DNA from: Prionace glauca
Lineage: Eukaryota > Chordata > Chondrichthyes > Carcharhiniformes > Carcharhinidae
NCBI GenBank assembly: GCA_037974335.1
Contig: CM075729.1
Coordinates: 106,604,515 to 106,668,514 of the forward strand
Length of the DNA stretch: 64,000 nucleotides
Direction: 5' to 3'
This document shows, in pieces, positions 53,101 to 61,564 of the stretch. Each line of letters opens with the position of its first letter. Position 1 is the first letter of the stretch. Below the pieces are notes generated by a model, which was given only the letters and a program-made list of their open reading frames with translations, searched no databases and was not told the DNA's origin. Position numbers and translations under genes: made by a program.

Positions 53101-56100
53101 TTTTGCATGGCATGCCCCTCACACTGCCGGGGGACCCACCTCCGGATCATAAAATTCCACCCAATGTCTCCCAGCATCGACATGAGGAATGCTGAAGGAA
53201 TCCTGCATCCAAAAACTGTCCCTAGACTAATAAAGTGGCTGACCCGATCTGGGCATGGTCTACATCTTAAATTCACTTGAGATTCATACAAAGAATGCAG
53301 TTTATTGAAGAGAAAGTAAATATTTTGAGATTGGAAGCTCAAACTGAGCTTGGTCGTAGGGAATGAGGAAGTGTGAATTCAATAGATTAAAAATGTAGAT
53401 ACACAGTCATGGGAGGAGAAATTTCAACCATATTTGTTTGTCAGATATTGGCGGGCAGTTTATGTCATCCAGAGCCTGGCATTTTAATAGATGTTCTTAG
53501 CCCAACATTAGTTCATTTCTTCTTCTTGAAAGGCAACTAGTGATGTAAACAGCTCCATTAGAAATGACAGCATGTGCAGCAACATTGTTGAATTTCCACT
53601 AGGAGCAGGAATTGGAGGATAGATAAATGATTCACCTGATGAAGAAGCAGCATTCCAAAAGCTCGTGATTCCAAATAAACCTGTTGGACTTTAGTCTGGT
53701 GTTGTGAGATTTCTTATCAGGATGGATAAAAGGAAAGAGATGTGTACATTTTTGAACTGCTCTTTTTAGCTGCATAAGGGTAACCTAGGCCTCCACCACT
53801 CCAGGTTCCCCCCTTCCCATCCTAAGAACTCACCTTAAGTACCAACTAGACACTTCTTTAAATGTGAATGTGTGATGAAATTCAGCTTATTTTCCAGAAG
53901 ATCGCAGTTGATATCATATGGGCAATAGAGTAGTAATTTAGCAAGGCCCAACTGTTAAAGTTCCAATGGCTATGAACTATAACCATGAAGTGCAAAATGG
54001 ACTGAAAGAGTATGAATTTGGAAGAATCAATTAACATGGTGGCACAGTGGTTAACACAGACACTCGGTCTCTCATTTAAAATGGACAGGATGTTAAAATT
54101 AAGTCAGCAGGGCAATGGACAATATGGCCTGTACGCAGAGATATAATTCAAATTATTTTAAGGTAATGTATTCATAATATTTATGATTAATTAGCACAAA
54201 TTAGATCAATTTAGGAAGAAATGAGTCTTTACAGCAGAGAACATGCTCCATCATTCCCCTCTTAAAGGTTGTGCTACAAAACTGAGGCACAGCACTGGAT
54301 GGAGGTGAAATTACTGTGACTCAGAGATGTGCACATAGGAATTTTTAATGCACAATGCAACATAGAAATGTGTCAAAACATGAGAGTAGGAAGTACAAAG
54401 TACAAAATGGCTACTTGGAAGTGAACACAGGTGTGAGATTACGAAATCTAAGTGGACCATTCTTCCTTTCAAACCTGTTCAGTTAGATCAGGGTTGATCT
54501 GAAATTTAAACCCATTTTTGCACCTAGGTTGCATACCTCTTGATATCCTTTCCAAATGTAAAACTATCAGTCTCAATTATATGGTTAGGCATTCTAGTTC
54601 TGATGCTTCTGCCATGTCAAATCAGTTAATCATATCAAACACCACAAGTCGTATAATTTAGCCAGCTCTAGTATCATTATGGAGAATGTGTGCTATAGCT
54701 GATTCAAGGTAAATAAACATGTGCTGAGATGTGTCCATATTATTTATTAATAACTGTGTCATTAATATTGCAAATGGGATCTCACCAAACCTTTACAAAC
54801 GTAATATCTTCTGTATTGATGCCCCTTGAGATAAAGCCCAAAATTTCACTGGGTTTTTAAATTGTTTCCTTACTCTTTACTAACTTTTATGTAAGTTCCC
54901 TACATAGATCCATGAATATTTCTGGTCATCCACTTCATAGCTTCTTGACATTTCAAAAATATTTGTGTTTATATTCCTTGCATCCAAAATGGATAGTCTC
55001 ATATTTTCTCATATTGGATACCACTTACCATAGTTTAGTTTACTCAATCTATCAATGCCCTATTGCAATTTCCAGATTGTATTATTTATTAGTGGGACAA
55101 ATACATGGGGTTACAGGGTTAGTGCCTGGGTAAATGCTTTGTTGGAGAGTTGGTGCAGGCTTCATGGACTGAATGGCCCCATTCTGCACTGTAGGGATTC
55201 TATGATGCCTGCTCCCATCTGTACTACTTCCTGTACCACGTAACCTACTGGCATCAGCAAATCTAAGTGCATGGCATTCTATTCCTTTCTTGATATCAGT
55301 GCTCGATGTGATAAAACCTCAAGTCCTAGGGCAGATCAGTTGGGAAAACAGTCATACTCAGCCAATTTAAATATGGGTGCATATCCCAACTCTCTGTATC
55401 CTCATATCTAATCAAATCTCCTGTCTTAGAATACCCCTTTTTCATACATTATCTACAATACAGAAGGAGGCCATTTAGCCCATCAAGTCTGCACCAACTC
55501 TCTGAGAAAGCATCTTACCCAGACCCACACCTGCCCTTTCCCTGTAACGCCATTCATTTACCATGGCTAATCCATCTAAACCTGTACATCTTTAGATACT
55601 AAGGGGCAATTTAGCATGACCAAAACACACTAATCCGCACATCTTTGGACTGTGTGAATAAACTGGAGCACCTGGAGGAATCTCACATAGAGACGGGGAG
55701 AATGCGCAGAGAACACATGTTCACCCATGGCCAAAATTGAACCCGGGTCCCTGGCACTGTGAGGCAGTAGTGTTAACTATTGTGCCAGCACGCCAACATG
55801 CCACCATATTAAGTGATTCTTCCAAATTCATACACATTCAGTTTCTCTGATGGTGTCTTGTGCAGAACCTCTTTGAATGATCTCTGGGTTTCCATGTTAA
55901 TCAACTCCAAAGTCACTCATCATCCAACATGTTGGTAACCTCCAACTAAAATTCTCTAAGGTAAGCTAGACATCATTCAACCATGACAAATTTGGGAAGG
56001 CTTTCCTGAACAGTTCATACATATATTACAGATAGTTATTAATAGGCAAAGGAGCCAGTGCTTGTATGAATGCCTGGTATGTGTTCCATTGCTACCAACA

Positions 56101-59100
56101 TGTGGAGATGCTGTTGTTGGGCTGGGGTGGGTAAGATGAGACGTCACAAGACACCAGGTTATAGTCCAAGGGGTTTATTTGCAATCACAAACTTTCAAAG
56201 CATTGCTGTTTCATCCTTCACCAAGCGAAGGAGCAATGCTCTGAAAGGTTGTGATTTCAAATAAACCTGTTGGACTATAACCTGGAATCATGTAACCTCT
56301 CATCTATTGCAACTAAGCTGTCTAATTTCAGATTGCCAGAAGTATTTATCCAGTTTCACAGTAGATCTTATCATCTTACCCAGTAACTGAAATACATTGT
56401 AAAGTAAAAGTTGTGCCATACGCTAAAACAACAAAATTCACATTTTATCTTTCTTTTTACATATAGGAAATGAAAAGATTGCCAGAAAGGTGTGTATGAT
56501 CTAGACACAAAATTTTACACACAACTAAGTTGTAGTCTGATGTTTAGAAATGTAACCAATTTTGCCAATCCAATTCAGATGTCTTGGGAATGAAGAAAAT
56601 GGAAGCGAAGAATTTCAGGAAAGTGAAGAAGATGACGATGAAGAAGATGATGACGATGATGAAGATGAAAGTGAGGGAAGTGATGAAGAAAGTGGGAATG
56701 AATCTGAAGAACAAGATGATGAAACGGTGGGATTCAGCTTCCTGACACTGGGAATGTTCAGAGGTCCTTTGCTGTATGCAATATGGAAAGAAATGAAAGG
56801 GATCATTTCTCCTGGTGAGGCATTACCTACCATTTACCTAACCTGATGTAAAATGGCTGTGATGTGTTTGAGTTAGGATGAAGAAACTTCCTGCTTACCC
56901 TGTCTGTGATTATGTCGCTCAGATACATACCAACTGCATTGATTTTGAATGGAATGTAATATTAGGTCGGGTTTATCACAGTTGTTTTGTGGAGTATTAC
57001 CCACTTAGCACTCTAATTTGGACAGACCACTACGACAAGGTGTTCAGAATTCTAATTGTCATAATTCCCAATATCCCTTTATCTTTAGGGGCTCAAACTC
57101 TTGCAGTCAGCTGTGGAAAAGTGATTTTCCACATTTCTATAAATTCCATTCAAATTGAAGCTATCAGAATTTGTCCTCTTAATTTCAAAAGAAATCTGCC
57201 TGAAGGGCTGACATGAAACAGGATATTAGGCATCAGCAACTTGCTATACATAAAGTTCAATACTCTGTCTTTTGAGAAACAGAAGATTGGAGCAGAACTC
57301 AGCCATTTGAGCCTGCTGCACCTTTCATAATGACCATGGCTGATCTGCTATCTCAACATGAGATTCTCCTGCTCTCCCCACACCCCTTGACACCCTTCGA
57401 TTCCAGAAATCTAACTATATTCTCCTTAAATATATTCAGTGAATTGGCCTCCTCAGCCTTCTGTGATAGAGAATTCCACAGGTTCACCACTCCCTGAGTG
57501 GAGATGTTTCTCCTCATCTCAATGATCTAAATGATCTACTTTGCATCCTACAACTGTAACCCCTTGTTATTGACCACCCCAGTAAGAAGTCTCACAACAC
57601 CAGGTTAAAGTCCAACAGGTTTATTTGGTAGCAAAATCCACTAGCTTTCGGAGCACTTGCTACTCCTTCATCAGGTGAGTGGGAGTTCTTTTCACAAACA
57701 GGGCATATAAAGACACAAAATCAATTTACAAAATAATGTCTGGAATGTGAGTCTTTGCAGCTAATCAAGTCTTAAAGGTACAGACAATATGAGTGGAGAG
57801 AGCATTAAGCACAGGTTAAAGAGATGAGTATTGTCTCCACTCATATTGTCTGTACCTTTAAGACTTGATTAGCTGTAAAGACTCGCATTCCAACCATTAC
57901 TTTGTAAATTGATTTTATGCCTTTATATGCCTTGTTTGTGAACAGATCTCCCACTCACCTGACGAAGGAGCAGCGCTCTGAAAACTAGTGGCGTTTGCTA
58001 CCAAATGAACCTGTTGGACTTTAACTTGGTGTTGTGAGACTTCTTACTGTGTTTACCCCAGTCCAACGCCAGCATCTCCACATCATAGATCACTCCAGCC
58101 AGAGGAAACAATATCCAAGCATCCGGTCTGTCCAGACCTGTCAGAATTTTATATGTTTTAATTAGATCCCTTCTCATTCTTCTAAACTGCTGTAAGTACA
58201 GAACTAGTCAACACAATTTTTCTTCATATGACAATTCTGCTCTCCCTGGAATCAGTCTGGTGAGCCTTTGCTGCACTCACTCTCTGGCAAGTATATCCTT
58301 CCTTAGGTAAGAGACCAAAATTGCACACAATACTCTAGGTGTGGTCTCACCTAGACCCTGTACAGTTGCTTCCTGCATGCAAGTCCTCTTGTAATGAAGG
58401 CCAAATGCCATTCGCCTTTCTAACTGCTTGCTGTACCTGCATGCTTGTTTTCAGTGGCTGGTGTACTAGCACACCCAGGTTCCTTTATACATAAACATTG
58501 CCCAATTTATCACCATTTAAATAATACTCTTTCATTCTATAATGTGGATACTTCACATTTATCTACATCACACTGCAGCTGCCAAGTTTTTGCCCACTCA
58601 GCTTGTCTAAATCACTTTAAAATCTCCTAACATTGTCCTCATCACTCACCTTCCCACCGAGTTTCATGTCATTAGCAAACTTTGAAATATTATTTTTGCT
58701 TCCTGCATCTAAATCATTGATGTATATTGTGAAAAGCTAGGGACTGAGCACTGATCCTTGTGGGATCCCACTAGTCATTGCCTGCCACTTACTTATCCCC
58801 ACTCTTTGTTTCCTGTCTACTAAGCAATTGAAATTTGTTGGGGCCTATAACTGTGAGGATACTGCTAATTTTAAACCCAACTTGAATTTCCTGAGGGAAC
58901 ATGTATTAGCTTTTAATTGGAAAGGCATTATTTTCCATTAAATGAGAATGACATGCTAAAAATTAATAACCATTGTTTATATTTGTTCGTGTCTAGCATT
59001 TAACTTCAGTATTTTTATTTCCTCCAAGTTCCAGCACCACTGACCTTTGACCCAGACACAGCGCACCCTCAGCTTGTCCTATCTGATGACCTGACCAGCA

Positions 59101-59561
59101 TGGAGTCCAGTGACAAGGAAGCAATACCTTATTGCAATCCGGAATGTTTTGATGAGCGCCTTTGCGTCTTGGGATCAGAGGGGTTCACAACAGGAACACA
59201 TTACTGGGAGGTAGAGGTGGGGGAAATCTCTGACTGGGTTGTTGGTGTGGTAACGGAGTCAGCCAATCAAAAGGATGAAATTGATCTTGTCCCTGAAAAT
59301 GGATACTGGATCCTGTCTTTGACAGGTGGAAATGAATATGAGGCTAATGACATTCTCAAGTTGACTGTGGAGCCCACGACCATCGGCATTTACCTGGACT
59401 ATGAGCAAGGGCAATTGTCTTTTTACGATGCTGATGAAATGTCTCATCTTGCCACTTACACTGACACATTCACCGAGATGCTCTTTCCATTTTTTGCTCT
59501 TGATGTGGATGATGCTGGTAAAAATTCTGAGCCTCTTAAGTTGCACCATTTAGAAATATGA
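37765..59561 (+). CDS. TRIM-family RING E3 ubiquitin ligase with PRY-SPRY (whole gene)
   Basis: Six coding exons (37765-38178, 51483-51578, 51755-51988, 56467-56489, 56579-56814, 59029-59561) total 1536 nt, an uninterrupted 511-residue protein. The exon pattern (RING/B-box, 96, 234, 23, linker, SPRY) is that of class IV TRIM genes such as TRIM39/TRIM27-like ones. Domains: RING 16-56, B-box2 94-125, coiled coil about 139-256, acidic linker 261-304, PRY-SPRY about 335-511. RING would recruit E2 enzymes, the coiled coil would dimerise, and SPRY would bind the target. Start: ATG 37765 has a good context (A at -3, G at +4). The unusual part is the 44-residue linker with 30 Asp/Glu. Regulation by interferon is suggested by the element at 37727. 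Orthology to one mammalian TRIM cannot be settled by eye. Confidence 0.95.
38179..38640. other. TRIM intron 1 start, no gene or clear repeat
   Basis: AT-rich intron DNA. The open frame at 38329-38631 is hydrophobic, matches nothing I know and lies in the intron. Confidence 0.5.
38641..42243 (-). mobile_element. CR1-type LINE, almost full length (minus strand)
   Basis: Second near-complete copy of the same family as 28350-32046. From the minus-strand 5' end: esterase-like end of ORF1 (LNAWLRDWC, HWEVFVREG, RDGEHLNG, with the His kept; FRQGLN) at about 42230-42027; endonuclease (MTETWLKEG region, YYRPPNSPRAVEE, VVVVGDFNLPGVDW) to about 41380; linker and RT (GPDGI near 40565; VIYMDFSKAFDKIP near 40200; SKFADDTKMAG near 39995; LEYCVQFWSPYYRKD near 39605); 3' UTR with 'aaagaagcaaagaac' at 38641. 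Several frameshifts split it. It accounts for a quarter of TRIM intron 1. Confidence 0.92.
42366..42708 (-). mobile_element. tRNA SINE, well-preserved (minus strand)
   Basis: Complete from 'agaaccctacagtgcagaaa' (tail) to the complement of the head, 'gctaaccactgtgctaccgt', with an intact B box ('gggaatcgaacccaggac' in complement). The least diverged SINE in the window, so probably the youngest. Confidence 0.92.
42725..44520. mobile_element. Mosaic of CR1 fragments in alternating orientation
   Basis: Fragments in order: minus (42725-42890), plus (42925-43410, with the C-terminal RT and 3' end, LVYEERLGRLGLYS), an unrelated 130-base insert (43411-43540, also seen at 51238-51372), the plus 3' end (43541-43605), minus (43606-43985), plus (44003-44310), minus (44318-44520). 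All are 3' portions with many breaks. Confidence 0.6.
44620..44850 (+). mobile_element. Hairpin retroposon copy 3, 5' truncated
   Basis: Carries only the right arm: 'attgtctgtacctttaagac', 'ctcccactcacctgatgaac', 'cattggactttaacct', 'cttcttactgtgc'. Matches 57835-58060. The left arm is absent. Confidence 0.75.
44851..45935. other. TRIM intron 1, no gene seen
   Basis: Mostly anonymous. 45215-45320 is a CA-rich tract ('cctacacacatacattcaat') reminiscent of the 34-bp minisatellite but too diverged to call. A G-rich patch is at 45350-45372. Confidence 0.45.
45936..47095 (-). mobile_element. CR1-type LINE, 5' truncated (minus strand)
   Basis: Starts with the (aacaaag)n tail at 45941-45968, passes through the 3' UTR (46000-46430) and enters the C-terminal RT (LEYCIQFWSPYYRKDMETLE, VQRRFTRMLSGMEGLGYEER) to about 47090. 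Same family as the two long copies. Confidence 0.9.
47160..48140 (-). mobile_element. CR1-type LINE, second copy in tandem (minus strand)
   Basis: Begins 'tagcatggaaacaggccctt' and runs through eroded C-terminal RT wording ('ccaagtgtggccttaccaac', 'ccatctgccatttgtcagtc', 'tgtcatctgcaaacttacta'). Older than its neighbour. Confidence 0.75.
48141..49289. other. TRIM intron 1: anonymous DNA with one tRNA-like SINE
   Basis: 48575-48850 looks like a SINE with a tRNA-like start ('tgtggttagtattgtagctt', 'gtgggttcaatacc'). The rest shows nothing recognisable. Confidence 0.45.
49290..49925 (+). mobile_element. LINE family X 3' end plus adjacent repeat
   Basis: 49290-49805 has the family-X 3' coding end and UTR ('cttgacaccatccaggacaa', 'ttggcaataaatgctgggtt', 'gatgcccacatcctgtaaaa'). 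49825-49925 holds the 'attggctgtaaagtgctttg' ... 'ctgtataaaagcatgccttt' ending of another common interspersed family. Confidence 0.75.
50095..51235 (-). mobile_element. CR1-type LINE (minus strand)
   Basis: Left end is the 3' UTR ('acagcacagaaagagaccct'), then the C-terminal block, then RT pieces (WIQNWLSGRRQRVMVETCFS and VSHGSVLGLW on the minus strand near 51140-51020). Heavily broken. Confidence 0.8.
51238..51372. repeat. Short interspersed block shared with 43411-43540
   Basis: Both have 'cagtaaaatgccgcccaagg acaatggaccttcccactgc' or a close variant, followed by a C-rich stretch and 'aatattctggcc' / 'aaaattccagcc'. Unclassified. It ends about 110 bases before TRIM exon 2. Confidence 0.5.
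51483..51578 (+). CDS. TRIM exon 2: coiled coil, first part
   Basis: Exactly 96 bases, 32 codons, phase 0 at both ends, acceptor 'ttctttgtcag', donor 'ctggat|gtaagt'. The size is the standard second coding exon of class IV TRIM genes. The product IQLKSSLNFLEDEEKYKNEQ... is charged and helical. Confidence 0.95.
51755..51988 (+). CDS. TRIM exon 3: coiled coil, main part
   Basis: 234 bases, phase 0, acceptor 'caccaatttag', donor 'ctgaag|gtaaca'. It encodes ELTGSLEQHISEQFAKIRQY through EELNSLKEDISNLQAVIHQE, with heptad-like spacing typical of the antiparallel TRIM coiled coil. Confidence 0.95.
52320..52495 (+). mobile_element. LINE family X, 3' end
   Basis: 'gaaggcagctcaccacctgc', 'gggtgggtaataaatgctgg' and 'acccatgtcccataaaatga' match the family ending. 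Confidence 0.75.
52520..52885. mobile_element. Inverted-end 'aaatgctgg' repeat
   Basis: Starts 'aaagcagaaaaatcctggaa aatctcag' and ends with its near complement, 'tttccagcatttttctgct'. The middle is unrelated to coding DNA. Same family as 59962-60229. Confidence 0.6.
52886..53615. other. TRIM intron 3, no gene seen
   Basis: Anonymous. Overlapping open frames on both strands around 52990-53340 have no known domain and no splice context. Confidence 0.45.
53628..53718 (+). mobile_element. Hairpin retroposon copy 4, 5' truncated
   Basis: Has 'ttcacctgatgaagaagcag', 'aaataaacctgttggacttt' and ends 'gtgttgtgagatttcttat', lacking the 40-base extension. Flanked by 'aggatagataaa' (53616-53627) and 'aggatggataaa' (53719-53730), 11 of 12 alike. 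Confidence 0.78.
53731..54435. other. TRIM intron 3, no gene seen
   Basis: AT-rich anonymous DNA with a 20-base scrap of SINE head near 54036-54055. Confidence 0.45.
54440..55440 (-). mobile_element. Eroded CR1 with SINE scrap
   Basis: Minus-strand CR1-like wording is spread over 54450-55080 and 55210-55440 ('cacctaggttgcatacctct', 'tccatgaatatttctggtca'). It is interrupted at 55086-55206 by a SINE 3' half ending 'gtagggattctatga'. Boundaries uncertain. Confidence 0.5.
55448..55795 (-). mobile_element. tRNA SINE (minus strand)
   Basis: From 'tctacaatacagaaggaggc' (tail) through 'cgcacatctttggactgtgt', the B box complement 'attgaacccgggtccc', to 'gtgttaactattgtgccagc'. Confidence 0.88.
56098..56305 (-). 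mobile_element. Hairpin retroposon copy 5 (minus strand)
   Basis: Here the one-sided extension is at the left ('acatgtggagatgctgttgt'), so the element is reversed. Arms: 'caagacaccaggttatagtc' and 'gactataacctgg'. Candidate duplication 'attgctacca' / 'attgcaacta' (56088-56097, 56306-56315). Confidence 0.75.
56467..56489 (+). CDS. TRIM exon 4: 23-base micro-exon
   Basis: 23 bases (EMKRLPE plus two bases) between 'tttacatatag' and 'gtgtgt'. The 23-base exon is a hallmark of class IV TRIM genes. It changes phase from 0 to 2, which the next exon matches. Confidence 0.93.
56579..56814 (+). CDS. TRIM exon 5: acidic linker
   Basis: 236 bases, acceptor 'caattcag', donor 'cctg|gtgagg', phase 2 in and 1 out. 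Residues 261-304 are 30 of 44 Asp/Glu, with runs such as EEDDDEEDDDDDEDE, then FSFLTLGMFRGPLLYAIWKE, which is the usual approach to the PRY domain. From memory of family gene structures this exon is usually about 115-120 bases, so roughly 120 bases appear added, all in frame. The GAT/GAA repeats suggest growth by slippage. Human TRIM26, also MHC-linked, carries an acidic run but, as I recall, placed differently, so this may be convergent. Confidence 0.93.
56850..57285. other. TRIM intron 5 start, no gene seen
   Basis: An open frame of 112 codons (56878-57216) has no known domain. The region reads as ordinary intron. Confidence 0.45.
57290..58840 (-). mobile_element. CR1-type LINE, interrupted by hairpin retroposon
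   Basis: 57290-57582 is CR1 3' UTR ('gagaattccacaggttcacc') and 58088-58840 is C-terminal RT wording ('cctttgctgcactcactctc', 'tttcatgtcattagcaaact') in the same orientation. The split falls exactly at the hairpin element 57583-58087. Confidence 0.8.
57583..58087 (+). mobile_element. Hairpin retroposon copy 6, longest (505 bp)
   Basis: Left arm ('taagaagtctcacaacacca' ... 'gacaatatgagtggagag') and right arm ('ctccactcatattgtct' ... 'ttgtgagacttctta') are near-complements of over 200 bases around a loop near 57810-57835. The right end adds 'ccagtccaacgccagcatct ccacatcata'. Flanked by 'gaccaccccag' / 'gatcactccag' (57572-57582, 58088-58098), 9 of 11 alike, and by continuous CR1 on both sides. 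Confidence 0.88.
59029..59561 (+). CDS. TRIM exon 6: PRY-SPRY (B30.2) domain
   Basis: Acceptor 'tttcctccaag', phase 1; stop TGA at 59559-59561. The product starts VPAPLTFDPDTAHPQLVLSD (PRY motif), then THYWEVEVGEISDWVVGVV, ENGYWILSLTGG and the LDYEQGQLSFY block, and ends LKLHHLEI. All core B30.2 motifs are present. Target specificity cannot be read from sequence. Confidence 0.97.
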
Positions 59562-59597
59562 AGCATTGTGTTGCAGAGGTAACAGCCAAGGAATAGA

Positions 59598-59603
59598 AAT
59601 AAA
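59598..59603 (+). terminator. Candidate poly(A) signal of the TRIM gene
   Basis: AATAAA 37 bases after the stop codon, just before a SINE insertion that starts about 59608. The very short 3' UTR would be unusual, so a later signal may be used instead. Confidence 0.35.
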
Positions 59604-59607
59604 AGTA

Positions 59608-59884
59608 AAATATATTTGTTAGTCACAAGTAAGGCTTATGTTAACTCTGCAATGAAATTACTGTGAAATTCGCCACAGTCCAGCACCTGTTCAGGTCAAT
59701 GCACCTAACCAGCACATCTTTCAGAATGTGGAAGGAAATCCGGAGCACCCTGAAGAAACCCATGCAGACATGGGGAGAACATGCAAACACCATGCAGACA
59801 GTGACCTAAGCCAGGAATCGAACCCAAGTCCCTGCTGCTGTGAAGCAGCCTCGCTAATCACTGTGCTACCATGCCACCCAACCC
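59608..59884 (-). mobile_element. tRNA SINE, 'tgtgactaacaaat' tail subfamily (minus strand)
   Basis: Reads 'tttgttagtcacaagtaagg' (tail), 'cagtgacctaagccaggaat', 'cgaacccaagtccc' (B box complement) and 'taatcactgtgctaccatgc' (head). Confidence 0.87.
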
Positions 59885-59961
59885 TTGATCTCACTGCTTG
59901 CACATTTTATTCTTAAAAAATACAACAAAAAAACAGAATTCCTAATATGTAGCTACTGCAT

Positions 59962-60229
59962 AAAAAGCACAGTGATGTGCATGCTAGAATCTGAAACAAT
60001 AACAGAAAATGCTGGAAAATCTCAGCAGGTTCAGCAGCATCTGTGGAGAAAGAGCAGAGCTAATGTTTCGAATCTGATGAAGGATCATCCAGATTTGTAA
60101 CATTATCTCTACACTCTCTCCACAGATAGATCTGATCTGATGAATGATCATCCAGACTCTCAACATTAGTGCTATTTACTCTGCACAGATGCTGTCAGAT
60201 CTGCTGAGATTTTCCACCATTTTTTGTTG
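59962..60229. mobile_element. Inverted-end 'aaatgctgg' repeat with 15-base duplication
   Basis: The inner part starts 'cagaaaatgctggaaaatct cagcagg' and ends with the near complement 'gatctgctgagattttccacc'. Flanked by a perfect 15-base duplication, 'atgtagctactgcat' (59947-59961 and 60230-60244). Such a long duplication fits LINE-type retroposition. Confidence 0.78.
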
Positions 60230-60591
60230 ATGTAGCTACTGCATTCTGCCCAGCCAGAATGACCCAGTCTGAAAGCATGTTTAAACCAATAATAATAATA
60301 AAAAATGACTGCATTCTTAAAGTTAGAAAGTCAATGTGCAGAGCCGATAGGGCAAGCCTGAATCCACCTCCTTGCTTGCTCCAAAAATTTAAATTCCTTT
60401 TGAATTCAATTCATGGTCCCCACAAGGGAGACATACAATATGCAATCTGACAAGGTAAGGCATCCCACCTTGGCTTGATCTGAGCCCAAAGGTTGAGAAG
60501 TGATAGTGTTTTAACAACTGTGTAGACTGGAATACGGAAAGGGTTACTTTGATTGCCCTGAATGCTGCCAACATTTTACTCAATTCCCTTC

Positions 60592-60889
60592 ACACAGTAG
60601 CACAGCAGTTAGCACTGTTGCCTCACAGCGCCAGGGACCTGGGTTCAATTCCTGGCTTGGGTCACCGTCTGTGTGGAGTTTGTACATTCTCTCCATGCCT
60701 GTGTGGGTTGCCTCCCACATTCTAAAGATATGCAGGTTAGGTGGATTGGCCAGGCTAAATTGCCCCTTAGTGTCAGGGTCCAGCCAGGGTAAATATGTGG
60801 GGTTATGGGGATAGGGCCTGGCTAGGGTTGTGGTTGGTGCAGACTCGATGGGCTGAATGGCCTCCCTCTGCAGTGCAGGATTCTATGAA
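60592..60889 (+). mobile_element. tRNA SINE, near full length
   Basis: Head 'cacagtagcacagcagttag cac', B box 'gggttcaattcc', 'gatgggctgaatggcctccc', end 'gcaggattctatgaat'. Confidence 0.9.
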
Positions 60890-61564
60890 TCTATAATGTT
60901 AAACTTCAGCTTTTGACTATTAAGTGAGGTTATTTAATTTTTTTCAATGATGGTAGAATTAGATTAAGACTTATCTTTAAAGCAATGATCAGTTTAGACA
61001 TTAAGTTGAAAAATAGAGTAGTGTATGTATTTGTCATTTGTTAACAGGGTAGTATGGCAGAAGGAAGAATCATCCTTTATTGAATCAGGAGGTTGGAATG
61101 TATTGATCTATTTGTAGTTAGAGTTTTCACTTAGTAGTATAGCAATAGGCACGAAACAATCAATTAGGTCATGAAGTAGTGGACTTTCAATGAACTACAG
61201 AAAAATCATTCATTACAACTGCGTTTGATAAGGGATACTGGAAGAGGCTTTTAATAATCATTTTGCATAGCGTGTATTAACTAATGCAAAATTATTCAAA
61301 TCTGTATGTAGAGTAAGTAATAAAAAATATCAGATGAAATTGGGTTTCGAGCATGTACAGTCTGTATACTGGAATTGTATCATATTTCAATCCAGACTAA
61401 ACTTGTAAGTATTTGCAGTTAAGTGTGTGTTTAATTCCATATACTGCATGATTTTATAATCGTTGAGATTATAGGAACCCGACTGACAGAGGACAAATTC
61501 TAACTGGATCAAATACAATTACACGCCTTCTATCACTGGCATAGTTAAAATCACAGCTTGGGTT
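60890..61564. other. No gene seen
   Basis: AT-rich anonymous DNA with no recognised repeat. Confidence 0.5.
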
